Notes: generated from the letters alone by a model not told the origin. Positions 43,398-52,601 are shown, counted from the first letter of the stretch. The stretch is 64,000 nucleotides of DNA from CAZAPG01 sp964486935 (GCA_964486935.1 CAZAPG010000026.1:23540-87539), one strand, 5' to 3'. Numbers and translations are program-made.

Positions 43398-43410
43398 CTC
43401 CTCTGAAAAT
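43398..43410 (-). promoter_or_regulatory. Shared leader with Shine-Dalgarno (decides the GNAT-nitrilase start)
   Basis: Minus-strand ATTTTCAGAGGAG, 5 nt before the ATG. Further 5' the leader is G/C-rich (near 43423-43450), like the leader of the gene starting at 11255. Confidence 0.7.
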
Positions 43411-43493
43411 AGCGCCGCAGGCCGGGGGGCTTGGGGGGTAGTTCTCCCATCTTTTTTTCGTCACCCGTTGCAGCAGCGCAGCTTCGGTTGGTC

Positions 43494-44420
43494 TCAGTTT
43501 CGAAAGCCGGTGCCTCGGGTGTGGATGGTGAAGGGGTCAAAGGCATCGCGCAGGCCGTCGCCCACAAAATTGATAGACATAACGGTGATGAAAATCATCA
43601 ACCCCGGAAATATGGCCAGCCAGGGGTATTGAACCATATGAGTTTGGGCCGAGTTGAGCATATTTCCCCAGGAGGGTGTGGGCGGCTGAATACCAAAACC
43701 CAGATAAGACAGGCCCGACTCTGTTATTATAGCATAAGCGGTTAGCAGCGCCCCTTGCACCAGAATGGGGCCAAGCGCGTTGGGCAGCAGGTGAACAAAC
43801 ATCAGCCGCCGGTTGACCACCCCCACCGAACGCGCCGCCGTCACAAACTCCCGCTCCCGCAGCGAGAGAAAGGTGGCCCGCACCAGCCGGGCCAGGGTCA
43901 TCCACGAGAGAACGGCAATGACGACGATGATGGTCGGTACGCCGCCCGACGCCTTGACCAGCGGGGTGTCGCGGATAATGGCCCCCAGAATAATCAGCAC
44001 AAACAGCGAGGGAAAAGAGAGAAAGGTGTCGGTTAGCCGCATGAGCGCGTTGTCGGTTATGCCGCCGTAAAAACCGGCAAACGCGCCAATAAGCGTGCCA
44101 ATAATCAGGGCCAGGCCGGTAGCCAAAATTCCCACGCTCAACGACACGCGCCCGCCGGCCAGAATCCGGGCCAGTACGTCGCGGCCCAGTTCATCGGTGC
44201 CCATCGGATGGGCCAGAGAGGGCGGGTCGAACTTTTCCAGCAGGCTGATGGCCTCCGGGTCATAAGGGTAGAGGGGCAGGGTTAGCGCGCCCAGGGCCAG
44301 CAGAAGCAGCACAATCAGCCCGGTGACGGCCAGCCGGTGGTGCAGAAAGCGACGCAAAATGATGCGGGTCATGCTCAAATACTTTTCTGAGGGGATGGCG
44401 CTAGCTTTCTTTTTGGTCAT
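43494..44420 (-). CDS. Dipeptide/oligopeptide-type ABC transporter permease (DppC-like)
   Basis: 308 aa, six predicted helices. The N-terminal OppC-type domain (RIILRRFLHHRLAVTGLIVL), HPMGTDELGRDVLARILAGG and the EAA loop (TAARSVGVVNRRLMFVHLLP) are clear. The ATG chosen at 44420 overlaps the end of the DppB-like gene by 20 nt; a later ATG at 44372 is also possible. It forms the membrane channel with the DppB-like subunit. No ATPase genes follow. Confidence 0.9.
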   Translation of the reverse strand: MTKKKASAIPSEKYLSMTRIILRRFLHHRLAVTGLIVLLLLALGALTLPLYPYDPEAISLLEKFDPPSLAHPMGTDELGRDVLARILAGGRVSLSVGILATGLALIIGTLIGAFAGFYGGITDNALMRLTDTFLSFPSLFVLIILGAIIRDTPLVKASGGVPTIIVVIAVLSWMTLARLVRATFLSLREREFVTAARSVGVVNRRLMFVHLLPNALGPILVQGALLTAYAIITESGLSYLGFGIQPPTPSWGNMLNSAQTHMVQYPWLAIFPGLMIFITVMSINFVGDGLRDAFDPFTIHTRGTGFRN

Positions 44421-45387
44421 AACGAATCCGCGGGTCGAGCATTCCATAGATAATATCGGCAATCAGGTTGCTGAAAACAATCAGCACGGCGGTAATCATA
44501 ATAATGGCTTGCAGTACGGGGTAATCTCGCCGTTGGGCCGATTGAAAAAAGAGGCGGCCCATCCCCGGCCAGGAAAAGATGGTTTCGGTAAAGACTGCGC
44601 CGGCAAAAAGGGTGGGCAAATCCAGCGCAATGAGCGTGACCAGCGGAATAATGGCGTTGGGCAGGGCGTGCCGGCCAATCACCCACAGGCGGGGCAGTCC
44701 TTTGGCCTGGGCGGTTTGCACGTAGTTTTGACGGATGACATCGAGCATACTGGCCCGAATGAAGCGAGTATACCAGCTTACCCAGGCCAGCGAGAGCATT
44801 GTCACCGGCAGCGCCAGATGCCACAGCCCGTTTAAAAAATCGCCCTCTTTATCCAGCGAGTAGATTCCGCCCGATGGAAACAGCGGCCCGCCGGTGAAGG
44901 GGTTCTCCAGCCAGGAGAAAAAAATGATAATTAACAGCAGCCCAAACCAGAAAATAGGGATAGATTGCCCGGCAAAGGCAATCGAGGTGACAACGTGGTC
45001 AAAAATGGAGTATTGCCGGAGCGCCGAAAATACGCCGATGGGCACGGCCAGCAGCAGCGTTACCACAAAAGACGAGACCATCAGACGCAGCGTGTTGGGG
45101 ATGCGCTCGGCCATCACCTCCCCAACCGGGCGGTGGGAGACGTAAGACTCGCCCAGATCGCCGCGAAAGGCCGCGCCCAGCCACTTGATATAGCGCACCG
45201 GCAGCGGGTCGTTGAGGCCAAGCTGCTGGCGCAGTCGCTGCAAATCGGTTTCGGAGATATTGGGGTCGTTATCAAAGCGAGATAGCGGCCCGCCCGGCGA
45301 AAGTTGCACCAGGGCAAAGACCACAATGCTGATTAGCAGCAATAGCGGGATAGCTTGCAAAACTCGGCGGATGATGTATTGGGTCAT
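44401..45387 (-). CDS. Dipeptide/oligopeptide-type ABC transporter permease (DppB-like)
   Basis: 328 aa starting MTQYIIRRVLQAIPLLLLIS, a standard DppB N-terminus, with SPGGPLSRFDNDPNIS in the first periplasmic loop and the EAA loop QTAQAKGLPRLWVIGRHALP. Six predicted helices. It lies between the binding-protein gene, from which it is separated by a long stem-loop, and the DppC-like gene. Confidence 0.92.
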   Translation of the reverse strand: MTQYIIRRVLQAIPLLLLISIVVFALVQLSPGGPLSRFDNDPNISETDLQRLRQQLGLNDPLPVRYIKWLGAAFRGDLGESYVSHRPVGEVMAERIPNTLRLMVSSFVVTLLLAVPIGVFSALRQYSIFDHVVTSIAFAGQSIPIFWFGLLLIIIFFSWLENPFTGGPLFPSGGIYSLDKEGDFLNGLWHLALPVTMLSLAWVSWYTRFIRASMLDVIRQNYVQTAQAKGLPRLWVIGRHALPNAIIPLVTLIALDLPTLFAGAVFTETIFSWPGMGRLFFQSAQRRDYPVLQAIIMITAVLIVFSNLIADIIYGMLDPRIRYDQKES

Positions 45388-45446
45388 TGGTGGTTAGATA
45401 CAATCAGGGCAGATTATGGCGTTGCAACTTAAAAGATAGAGAACTA

Positions 45447-45506
45447 CGTGAAGCGTGATACGTGATGCGCAATATTATCACGTTTGGCGCATCACGCATC
45501 ACGCTT
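45447..45506 (-). repeat. Heptamer-unit stem-loop between binding-protein and permease genes
   Basis: AAGCGTGATACGTGATGCGC (45451-45470) and GCGCATCACGCATCACGCTT (45487-45506) form a 20-bp stem with one mismatch and a 16-nt loop. Both arms are made of 7-nt units (CGTGAAG CGTGATA CGTGATG; CATCACG CATCACG). It takes the same place in this operon as the unrelated stem at 16841-16878 in the other one, so it may lower permease expression or protect the upstream mRNA. Confidence 0.8.
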
Positions 45507-45571
45507 GCCTCGGGGCGCGTGCTGGAAAGGGCCATAACGACGCCTCCAGCCCCGTTACCATGCGGAACCGC

Positions 45572-47422
45572 CTACTGCTGCAGCTGCCAGTTCTCTGCAT
45601 CCCAGGTTAGCGAATCCCAGGTGCTGAGGTTGTAACCGGTCACGGCGGTGTTGTAGGCGTGGCCTTCGGCGGAGCGGAACAGGAAGATTTGGGAGTAACT
45701 GTCTTTGATGAGTTCGGCCAGTTGGCAGTACAACTCTTTGCGCGCGTCCAGGTCGGGCGTGCGGCCTGCCTCCTGAATCAACGCATCGGCTTCGGGGTTG
45801 ACCCAGCGGGTGTAGTTTGCGCCAACGCCCTCATTCTCGTTGGTGGGCACATTGGTGCTGAGAAAGTAGTCGGCAATGTGCTCTTGCGGGTTGATGTACG
45901 CGCCGGTATCATAAATCAAAATGTCGTAGTCGCCCACTTTGCGCGGGGCCTGGTCGGCCCAGCTTCCAAACAGCACGGCCATCTCTTCGTTAGACAGATT
46001 GATTTCCACGCCGATATCTTTCATCATGGCCGCAATCACCTGCTCGGTCTGCTCCAGCAGCGACCAGCCGGTGTAGCCCACCATATCCAGCGAGAGTTTG
46101 GCGCCGTCCTCGGCGTATTCGGCTCCCTGCGCCTCGCGGATGCCGTCGCCGTCGGTGTCAACCCAGCCGGCTTCTTCCAGCAGGGCTTTGGCCGCTTCGG
46201 GGTCGTATTCATCGCCGGAGATGTTGCAATCGTACCAGCCCAGGGCAAAGGGAGAAGTGGCGCGCACCACCCGGCCTTCGGCCAGGTCGTTGACAATGGC
46301 GTCGTAATCAATGCCCAGGGCAATTGCCTTTCTAACTCGCTCATCGCCCAAAATGGGGTGGGGCGAGTCTGCGCCGGGGTCGCCGTCGCCGGGCTGGCTC
46401 AGGTTCAGGAACATGCGCATAATCCAGATGCCGGGCACCAGCTTTTCCTCAACGGTGGGGGTCTGTTCCCACACCGGGCGCAGGTCGCCGCCGGGCCAGG
46501 TCATAATGTGGGCCTGCTCCTCGCGCATAATTTCGGCCCGCACCTGCTCGGAGGGCACAACCTGAAAGACCAGCTCGCCCAGGTGGGGTTTGCCTTCTTC
46601 CCAGTAGTTGTCGTTGCGGGTCAGGGTGATGTGGTCGCCGGAGACCCATTCCGCCAGCTTGAAGGGGCCGGTGCCAAAGGCGTTACGGTTGAAATCCCAA
46701 TTAATCATATCGTTGGCCTGGCCGGCGTGGGCGGGCAGAATGCCCCACTGGAACTGATCCAGATAGTTGGCGTCAAATTCGTTGTAAGTGATGACCACGG
46801 TGTGGTCGTCGGGCGCTTCAATAGATTTGATATTTTCAAAGGCCGAGGTGCGGACCGAGCCGCTATCGGCGCTGGCGGCGGCTTCGTAGGTAAACAGCAC
46901 ATCTTTTGAGGTAAAGGGTGCGCCATCGGCCCAGGTAACATCCGGGCGCAACCGCCAGGTGATGGTGGCCCCGTCTTCGGAGATGTCGCCGTTGGCCTGG
47001 GTGGGCACGCGCTCGGCCAGCACCGGCTGGTACTCGCCGTTCTGGTCTGGCCCGGCCAGCGGGTCAAAAATGGCATCGGTAACTAATTGAACAATGAAGG
47101 CGGTGGAGAGGTACGGGTTGAGCGTTTCCAGGTCTTCGGACAGCAAAATGATGAGGCGCTCGCCGTCTCCTTTTTCGGCCATCGCCTCTTCGGCCTCGGC
47201 TTCAGGTTCGGCGGCGGTTTCCGCCTCGGCCATGGCCTCTTTGTCCTCGGTTTCAGCCTCTGTGTTTGCCTCTTCCTGGGCAGGGGCGGCCCCTTCTTGC
47301 TGACTACTGGCCGCGGATTGGGCCGGCTCGCTTTCGGCTGGGGCGGCAGCCGGACCACAGGCCGCTAACAGACCGGCCAAAATAATAATCACTAAAACCA
47401 GCGATAATTTAGGGTTGAACAT
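45572..47422 (-). CDS. Peptide/opine-type ABC transporter substrate-binding lipoprotein (family 5)
   Basis: 616 aa. The signal sequence ends in a lipobox (GLLAAC, Cys near 22), followed by an acidic linker rich in Ala, Glu and Ser to about residue 88. The SBP_bac_5 fold then runs to the end (DAIFDPLAGPDQNGEYQPVL, DVTWADGAPFTSKDVLFTYE). Anchored outside the inner membrane; it delivers a peptide-like ligand to the permease pair downstream. It is only distantly similar to the binding protein at 16893-18665. AGGAG precedes the ATG. Confidence 0.93.
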   Translation of the reverse strand: MFNPKLSLVLVIIILAGLLAACGPAAAPAESEPAQSAASSQQEGAAPAQEEANTEAETEDKEAMAEAETAAEPEAEAEEAMAEKGDGERLIILLSEDLETLNPYLSTAFIVQLVTDAIFDPLAGPDQNGEYQPVLAERVPTQANGDISEDGATITWRLRPDVTWADGAPFTSKDVLFTYEAAASADSGSVRTSAFENIKSIEAPDDHTVVITYNEFDANYLDQFQWGILPAHAGQANDMINWDFNRNAFGTGPFKLAEWVSGDHITLTRNDNYWEEGKPHLGELVFQVVPSEQVRAEIMREEQAHIMTWPGGDLRPVWEQTPTVEEKLVPGIWIMRMFLNLSQPGDGDPGADSPHPILGDERVRKAIALGIDYDAIVNDLAEGRVVRATSPFALGWYDCNISGDEYDPEAAKALLEEAGWVDTDGDGIREAQGAEYAEDGAKLSLDMVGYTGWSLLEQTEQVIAAMMKDIGVEINLSNEEMAVLFGSWADQAPRKVGDYDILIYDTGAYINPQEHIADYFLSTNVPTNENEGVGANYTRWVNPEADALIQEAGRTPDLDARKELYCQLAELIKDSYSQIFLFRSAEGHAYNTAVTGYNLSTWDSLTWDAENWQLQQ

Positions 47423-47880
47423 GGGTCAATTCTCCTTTTGGGCTATTATTTTGTTATACTTTGCTGACTCTTCTGGGATGGTGCTTGGCGCTGGTACTCA
47501 ATTTATGAGGCAATAACAAAACCTGTCAGGCAGCTTGATAGTCAACCGAACAGATGTTATCGCCTTAAGGGGATACCGCGTAAAGACAGGGGTAAAACAG
47601 TTATGACCCTGCCGGGATCGTCAGGTTAAATTAAAGCAATTCTTATCGACAAGTTATCGGCAGGCCCTGTAGCAAACAGGCCCTTGCTAGCTGGCGTTCG
47701 TTGGCAAGAGGCGTTGAATTTTTTGCTGCAAGATTGATTGGATCAACCGAAAAACATTACCAGTAGCACTATTAATACCGAAGAATTTTTGAGGAGTGCT
47801 GAAGAGAGAGACGGCGCTTATTGTACTAAAGGTAGGCCCGGTTGTCAATTCCGTAGGGTAAACATAGGGTAGACGTATGG
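47423..47880. other. Gene-free region
   Basis: About 460 nt between the acyl-CoA dehydrogenase stop and the binding-protein start. I see no gene, tRNA, strong terminator or convincing promoter here. The minus-strand promoter of the binding-protein operon is expected in its left part. Confidence 0.5.
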
Positions 47881-47881
47881 T

Positions 47882-49054
47882 TTACAGCAAATGCGCTGCT
47901 GCGCCGCGTTTGTACAGGCTGCCGGCAATAATCAACCGCTGAATCTCCGACGTGCCTTCCCAAATGCGCTCCACGCGCAGTTCGCGGTAAAAGCGTTCGG
48001 CTACATTTTCGCGCATATAGCCGCGCCCGCCAAATATCTGCACGGCTCTATCGGCCACCCGCCCGGCCATCTCCGAGGCGTACAGTTTGGCCATCGACGC
48101 TTTGGCGTGCACCAGCTTCAAATCTTCTTCGGACCCGGCCTCGGCGGCGGCCTGGGCGGCGGCGTAGGCCATCAACCGGGCGGCCCATAATTCGGTCAAC
48201 GAGTCGGCCAGCATTTGCTGGATAAGCTGGTACTCGGCAATCGGCTGTCCAAATTGAACCCGCTGCCGGGCAAAGGCGCTGGCTTCGTCAATGAGTCGCT
48301 GGGCGGCCCCTACGCAGCGGGCGGCAATCATCACCCGCTCGTGCCGAAACCAGGCTTTGCTGATTTCCAGGCCCCGGCCAACTTCGCCCAGAATGTTGGC
48401 GTCTGGAACCCGCACATTCTTAAAGGCAAAGCGCGGGTGTCCAAAGATGATGTGGTGCATATAGGCCGGATGGTCAATTATCGCCACGCCCGGCGCATTG
48501 AGGTCTACAAAAAACAGGGTGTTGCCGTCGCCAAGGTTGGGGTCGGTGGCGGCCTGCACCACAGCGTAATCGGCGCTATCGCCAAAGGTGACATGCCATT
48601 TTTCGCCGTTCAGCAGCCAGTCGTTGCCGTCACGCGCAGCAGTCGTTTCCAGCGTGCTGGCGTCGGAGCCGGCGTTTGGCTCGGTGATGGCGTAGCAATC
48701 TTGCAACCTGCCTTCCGCCGTGGGGCGCACATAGCGTTCCACCTGCTCCGGGGTGGCTTCGGCCAGAATCACCGGCGGCGACCAGATGATCCAGCCCAGG
48801 GCATTGGTGGCTTTGCCCACTTCTTCATTGACCACCACTTGCTCCACCCAGCTAAAGCCTCGCCCGCCCATTGCCGGCGGCAGGCTGCCCCCGTTTAACT
48901 CCAGTTCTAAAACGCGGCGCTGCAACCGCTCTCGAACCTCCGGGGCAAGGTGGCCGTCGGCCAGTTCAGTTTCCACTTCCAGGGGAATAATTTCCTGGTA
49001 GATAAAATTACGGACTTTTTGTTGTAGCTCTGTTTGTTTTGCCGATAATTTCAT
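47882..49054 (-). CDS. Acyl-CoA dehydrogenase
   Basis: 390-aa FAD enzyme that introduces a double bond into an acyl-CoA. The FAD and substrate signature CYAITEPNAGSDAS, the flavin-contacting WHVTFGDSADYAVVQ and the C-terminal IFGGRGYMRENVAERFYRE are present. The Glu in VERIWEGTSEIQR is at the usual catalytic-base position. ATG 49054 with GAGG is preferred over an in-frame GTG at 49069. Last gene of the aminotransferase / acyl-CoA synthetase operon, which points to amino-acid or short-chain acyl degradation. Confidence 0.92.
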   Translation of the reverse strand: MKLSAKQTELQQKVRNFIYQEIIPLEVETELADGHLAPEVRERLQRRVLELELNGGSLPPAMGGRGFSWVEQVVVNEEVGKATNALGWIIWSPPVILAEATPEQVERYVRPTAEGRLQDCYAITEPNAGSDASTLETTAARDGNDWLLNGEKWHVTFGDSADYAVVQAATDPNLGDGNTLFFVDLNAPGVAIIDHPAYMHHIIFGHPRFAFKNVRVPDANILGEVGRGLEISKAWFRHERVMIAARCVGAAQRLIDEASAFARQRVQFGQPIAEYQLIQQMLADSLTELWAARLMAYAAAQAAAEAGSEEDLKLVHAKASMAKLYASEMAGRVADRAVQIFGGRGYMRENVAERFYRELRVERIWEGTSEIQRLIIAGSLYKRGAAAHLL

Positions 49055-49105
49055 TACAACCTCGTTCACAGAGATTTCCTGCGGCCTTTGTGTTTTATCA
49101 TTTGC

Positions 49106-51220
49106 TCATTGTTCATTTGGAACGATAAGCGCATCTACCACCACCGCGCCATGCGGCAGGGCAATCAGTGGATTGATGTCGATTTCGGCAATCATATCGC
49201 CCAGGTTGGCGGCCAGGGCGGCCAGTTGCATGGCCGCAGCCACCACCGCGTCGATATCAGCCGGCGGCGTACCGCGCGCGCCTTGCAGTAGAGCCGCGCC
49301 GCGCAAGCTCAACAGCGCCCGGCGTACTTTTTCGGGCGTGGTGGGCAGCAGCAAAAGCCGCCGGTCGTTGAGGATTTCGACAAAAATGCCGCCGCTGCCC
49401 AGCATTAACATAGGGCCAAATTGGGGGTCGTTTACCAGCCCCAGCAGCAGTTCGACTCCCTGGGGAACCATCTGCTGGACCAGCACCCTCGGCCCAAATC
49501 TTTGCGCCAGGCGACGATAGGCCGTGGTCAGCGCGTCGGCATGACCAATATTTAGCTGAATGCCGCCCTGGTCGCTTTTGTGCGGGCCGGCGGCGGCGGT
49601 TTTTAACGCTACGGGGTAGCCGATTTTTTCGGCGGCTTGCAAGCTTTCGTGTAGTGAGTTTGCTATAACTTCATCCGGCAACGTCAGGCCGTAAAGGCGA
49701 AGCAGTTGCTTGCTTTGAACCTCATCGAGTGGGCCGGCGGCCCGCCGAAGCGTTTGTCGCCAGCCGGCCAGTTGCGGCGGCGGGGAGTGACCGGATGCCA
49801 AATTTGTTGCCGGGGCAGCGCGCTCGCGTTGGAAGCGGCAATACTCCAGCAGGTGGCGGATGGCCCGCAGGCCGTTTTCGGTATCCATCAGCACCGGAAT
49901 ACCCAGTTGGCGCAGGTTGGCGACCTGGGTTTCGCTGGCGGCGGCGGTCAGGTGGGTCAAAATGACCAGCGGGTTGGCGAGTTGGGGCTGTACGGTTTGC
50001 ACCACCCGGGTGTAACTGTCGGAAAAATCCTGGGCGGCGCAAAAGTCTACCGCAAAAATGTTCAGGCTGCTGGCCGGGTTGGCGTCCAGAGCCAGCAGGC
50101 AGTTCTGATATATTTTTTCGTAATCGTTGCCGGTGCCCCAGGCGTCCAGCGGATTGACCGGATCCAGGCCGGGGTCAAGCAGTTGGGTGAGTTGCGTTAC
50201 GGTCTGCGCGTCCAGCGGGGCAAACTCAACGCCTTCGGTTTCGGCCAGGTCAACCAGCATGGCCCGCTCGCCGCCGGAGTCAAGCAAGGCCGACACGTAC
50301 CGGCCGGATGGGCGCGCGCCGGTAGCCAGTAACTCCAGAGTGTTCATCATCTCGTCGGGTGATTTGACCCGGCGCGCGCCGTAGTACTCAAACAGAGCCT
50401 CGTAGGCCGCATCTTCGCCGGCCAACGCGCCGCTGTGGGCCTGGGCCAGTTGCGCCCCCCGCCGGCTGCGGCCCACCTTCAGGGCCACAACGGGCACATC
50501 GCGCTCGGCGGCCTGGGCCAGCGCCCCGGTGAAGGTTTGCGGGTCGCGTATGGTTTCCAGAAACAGGGCAATCACGCGGGTCTCAGGGTCGGTGAGGGCA
50601 AATTGCATGTAGTCGGCCAGGGTAGTAACCATCTCGTTGCCGGAGGAGATGGCGTAGTTGAAATGCACGCCGCGCCGGTTTTGCAAAAAGGCATCCCAAA
50701 TTGAACCGCTGTGGCTGATTAAGGTGATGCGCCCGTTGGGTAAATTTGGCAAAGATTGGTATCCGGAAATGGCCAGCCGCCGGCCCAGCGAGAAAAAGCC
50801 CATGCAATTTGGCCCGCAAATGGACATGCCGGCTGCCTGCGCAATCTGGGCGAGTTGCGTTTGCAGCGATGGCTGCCCGTTGGCTGCATGGCCGGAATGG
50901 GCGCTGGCAAAAATAACGGCGGCCGGAATATTCAACTGAGCCGCCTCTTGCAGCGCGTCAACCAGCCGGGCGTTGGGTACGGCCAGCACGGCGCAATCGG
51001 GCCGGTCGGGCAGGTCGCTGAGCGTTGGATAACAAATCTGGTCGTAGAGCGATTGGTAGCGCGGGTTGACGCCGTAGATTTGGCCCCGATAGCCGAAATC
51101 TCGCAGGTTGGCGTAGACTTGCCCGCCAAAATTACCGGGCCGGCTGATGCCAATAATAGCCACCGATTGGGCATTTAGCAGCGGCTTTAAATTTTGTTGA
51201 GGGGAAACCGGTAAGGCCAC
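49106..51220 (-). CDS. ADP-forming acyl-CoA synthetase (fused alpha-beta, acetate-CoA ligase type)
   Basis: Converts acyl-CoA, ADP and phosphate to the free acid, CoA and ATP, or the reverse. 704 aa with fused subunits: CoA-binding Rossmann domain (VAIIGISRPGNFGGQVYANL), succinyl-CoA-ligase-like domain with CGPNCMGFF and the phospho-His region AQAHSGALAGEDAAYEALFE, then an ATP-grasp domain (YPVALKTAAAGPHKSDQGGI to IDINPLIALPHG). The GTG start overlaps the stop of the aminotransferase gene by one base (TAGTG) with AGGA before it, so translation is coupled. It could make ATP from acyl-CoA produced by amino-acid breakdown. Confidence 0.9.
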   Translation of the reverse strand: MALPVSPQQNLKPLLNAQSVAIIGISRPGNFGGQVYANLRDFGYRGQIYGVNPRYQSLYDQICYPTLSDLPDRPDCAVLAVPNARLVDALQEAAQLNIPAAVIFASAHSGHAANGQPSLQTQLAQIAQAAGMSICGPNCMGFFSLGRRLAISGYQSLPNLPNGRITLISHSGSIWDAFLQNRRGVHFNYAISSGNEMVTTLADYMQFALTDPETRVIALFLETIRDPQTFTGALAQAAERDVPVVALKVGRSRRGAQLAQAHSGALAGEDAAYEALFEYYGARRVKSPDEMMNTLELLATGARPSGRYVSALLDSGGERAMLVDLAETEGVEFAPLDAQTVTQLTQLLDPGLDPVNPLDAWGTGNDYEKIYQNCLLALDANPASSLNIFAVDFCAAQDFSDSYTRVVQTVQPQLANPLVILTHLTAAASETQVANLRQLGIPVLMDTENGLRAIRHLLEYCRFQRERAAPATNLASGHSPPPQLAGWRQTLRRAAGPLDEVQSKQLLRLYGLTLPDEVIANSLHESLQAAEKIGYPVALKTAAAGPHKSDQGGIQLNIGHADALTTAYRRLAQRFGPRVLVQQMVPQGVELLLGLVNDPQFGPMLMLGSGGIFVEILNDRRLLLLPTTPEKVRRALLSLRGAALLQGARGTPPADIDAVVAAAMQLAALAANLGDMIAEIDINPLIALPHGAVVVDALIVPNEQ

Positions 51221-52527
51221 TACCAATCCTTCAACGCATGGCGCACCGAGTCCTCCAGCGCGGTGGCGGTATCGGCAATATCCCTGGCCGAGAGAGCGGC
51301 GCACATAAACCACGGTTCCCGCGAGTCCGGTTCGGGCATGACGCCGCGTTCAATCAATCCGGCGGCAACCCGGTCGTACAGGCTGTGGTCGCTATTGACC
51401 CAATCGCGGTACTCTTTGGGGGCCTGCCTGGCAAACCAGAAGATGAACATGCTGGGGTGTCCTGAGATAATAAAAGGCAGGTCAAAGCGTTCCAGCACCT
51501 CGCTGATGGCGTCTTGCAGTTCCAGGCCGCGGCGGTGCACCTGTTCCAGGGCGTCGGTATTTTGCAGAACATCCAGGGTGGCGTTGGCTGCGGCCATACT
51601 GACGCGATTGCCGACATAGGTGCCGCCGTGCGACACGCCCTGGCCAATCTGCTCCATAATATCCTGTTTGCCGCCAAAAGCCGCCACCGGATAGCCGTTG
51701 CCCAGGGCTTTGGCGTAAGTGACCAAATCGGCGGTAACGCCATACGCCTCTTGAGCGCCGCCTTTAGCCAGCCGAAAGCCGGTTTTGACCTCGTCCATAA
51801 TCATTACAATGCCGTACTTGTCGCACAGGCGGCGAATGGTTTCCAGCCAGCCCGGTTCGGAGGGGATGCCGCCGCAGTTGCCCAGCATTGGCTCAACTAA
51901 AATGGCGGCCACATCGTGCCAGCTTTGTTCGACCACGCTTTCCAAAGTTTCTATATCGTTAAAGGGCAACATAATCACCAGGTTGCGAATGGCTTCGGGG
52001 ATGCCGGAGCTGACCGGAATGGCAATGGGGCTGTAGCGACTGCTGGCCAAATCTACCCCAATGGCCGAGGTGAACATCACATAATCGTGCAGGCCGTGAA
52101 ACTGGCCCTCGAACATAATAAATTTTTCGCGGCGGGTGTAGGCGCGGGCCAATCGCAGGGCGTGCATGGTGGCCTCGGTGCCGGAGACGGCAAAGCGCAC
52201 CATCTCCACGCCGGGGCACATGGCCGTAATTTTTTCGGCCACCTGCTCTTCCAGAGGGGTGCTCAGGGCAAAGGCCTGGCCGTGGCGCAGCGCCTCGCTA
52301 ACGGCATTATCCACCCGTTCATCGGAGTGGCCCAAAATGGCCGGGCCGTAACCCAGCCGGTAATCAATATAACGGTTGCCGTCCACATCCCACAGATGAG
52401 CGCCCTTGCCTCGCTCGATGTAGCGGGTATGCTGGGGACCCCAATAACGAAAATTGGATGTGACCCCCAACGGTAATTTTTGGGATGCAATATTGTATAA
52501 TTTGTTTGATTCCGTGAGTTGTAACAT
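51220..52527 (-). CDS. Class III (GSA-aminomutase-like) PLP aminotransferase
   Basis: 435-aa PLP enzyme, fold type I. Motifs: VSGTEATMHALRLARAYT (phosphate-binding), FEGQFHGLHDY, MDEVKTGFR (Asp bonding the pyridine nitrogen) and VTYAKALGNGYPVAAFGG with the PLP Lys. It resembles glutamate-1-semialdehyde 2,1-aminomutases, but the catabolic operon makes a transaminase of a beta/gamma-amino acid or similar more likely. First gene of its operon, with a consensus promoter on the minus strand at 52573-52601 and a divergent Lrp-type regulator gene. Confidence 0.87.
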   Translation of the reverse strand: MLQLTESNKLYNIASQKLPLGVTSNFRYWGPQHTRYIERGKGAHLWDVDGNRYIDYRLGYGPAILGHSDERVDNAVSEALRHGQAFALSTPLEEQVAEKITAMCPGVEMVRFAVSGTEATMHALRLARAYTRREKFIMFEGQFHGLHDYVMFTSAIGVDLASSRYSPIAIPVSSGIPEAIRNLVIMLPFNDIETLESVVEQSWHDVAAILVEPMLGNCGGIPSEPGWLETIRRLCDKYGIVMIMDEVKTGFRLAKGGAQEAYGVTADLVTYAKALGNGYPVAAFGGKQDIMEQIGQGVSHGGTYVGNRVSMAAANATLDVLQNTDALEQVHRRGLELQDAISEVLERFDLPFIISGHPSMFIFWFARQAPKEYRDWVNSDHSLYDRVAAGLIERGVMPEPDSREPWFMCAALSARDIADTATALEDSVRHALKDW

Positions 52528-52572
52528 AATAATCTAACCCTTGCAGCGTGTATAGCAGCTAAAACTGCCACC

Positions 52573-52601
52573 ATTCTATCAGGATTTCTGTGTAATGTCA
52601 A
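52573..52601 (-). promoter_or_regulatory. Sigma70-type promoter of the aminotransferase operon
   Basis: On the minus strand: TTGACA (52601-52596), a 17-nt spacer, TAGAAT (52578-52573). The -35 is overlapped by one arm of the inverted repeat at 52600-52656. Confidence 0.8.

Noticed and set aside
43394..43567. N-terminal extension of the GNAT-nitrilase protein
   Set aside because: The extension has no family-like sequence, overlaps the leader motif with its Shine-Dalgarno, and the GNAT domain begins just after the ATG at 43393.
45659..46909. 416-codon plus-strand open frame opposite the second binding-protein gene
   Set aside because: Antisense shadow of an SBP_bac_5 gene, with no ribosome site and no family-like sequence.
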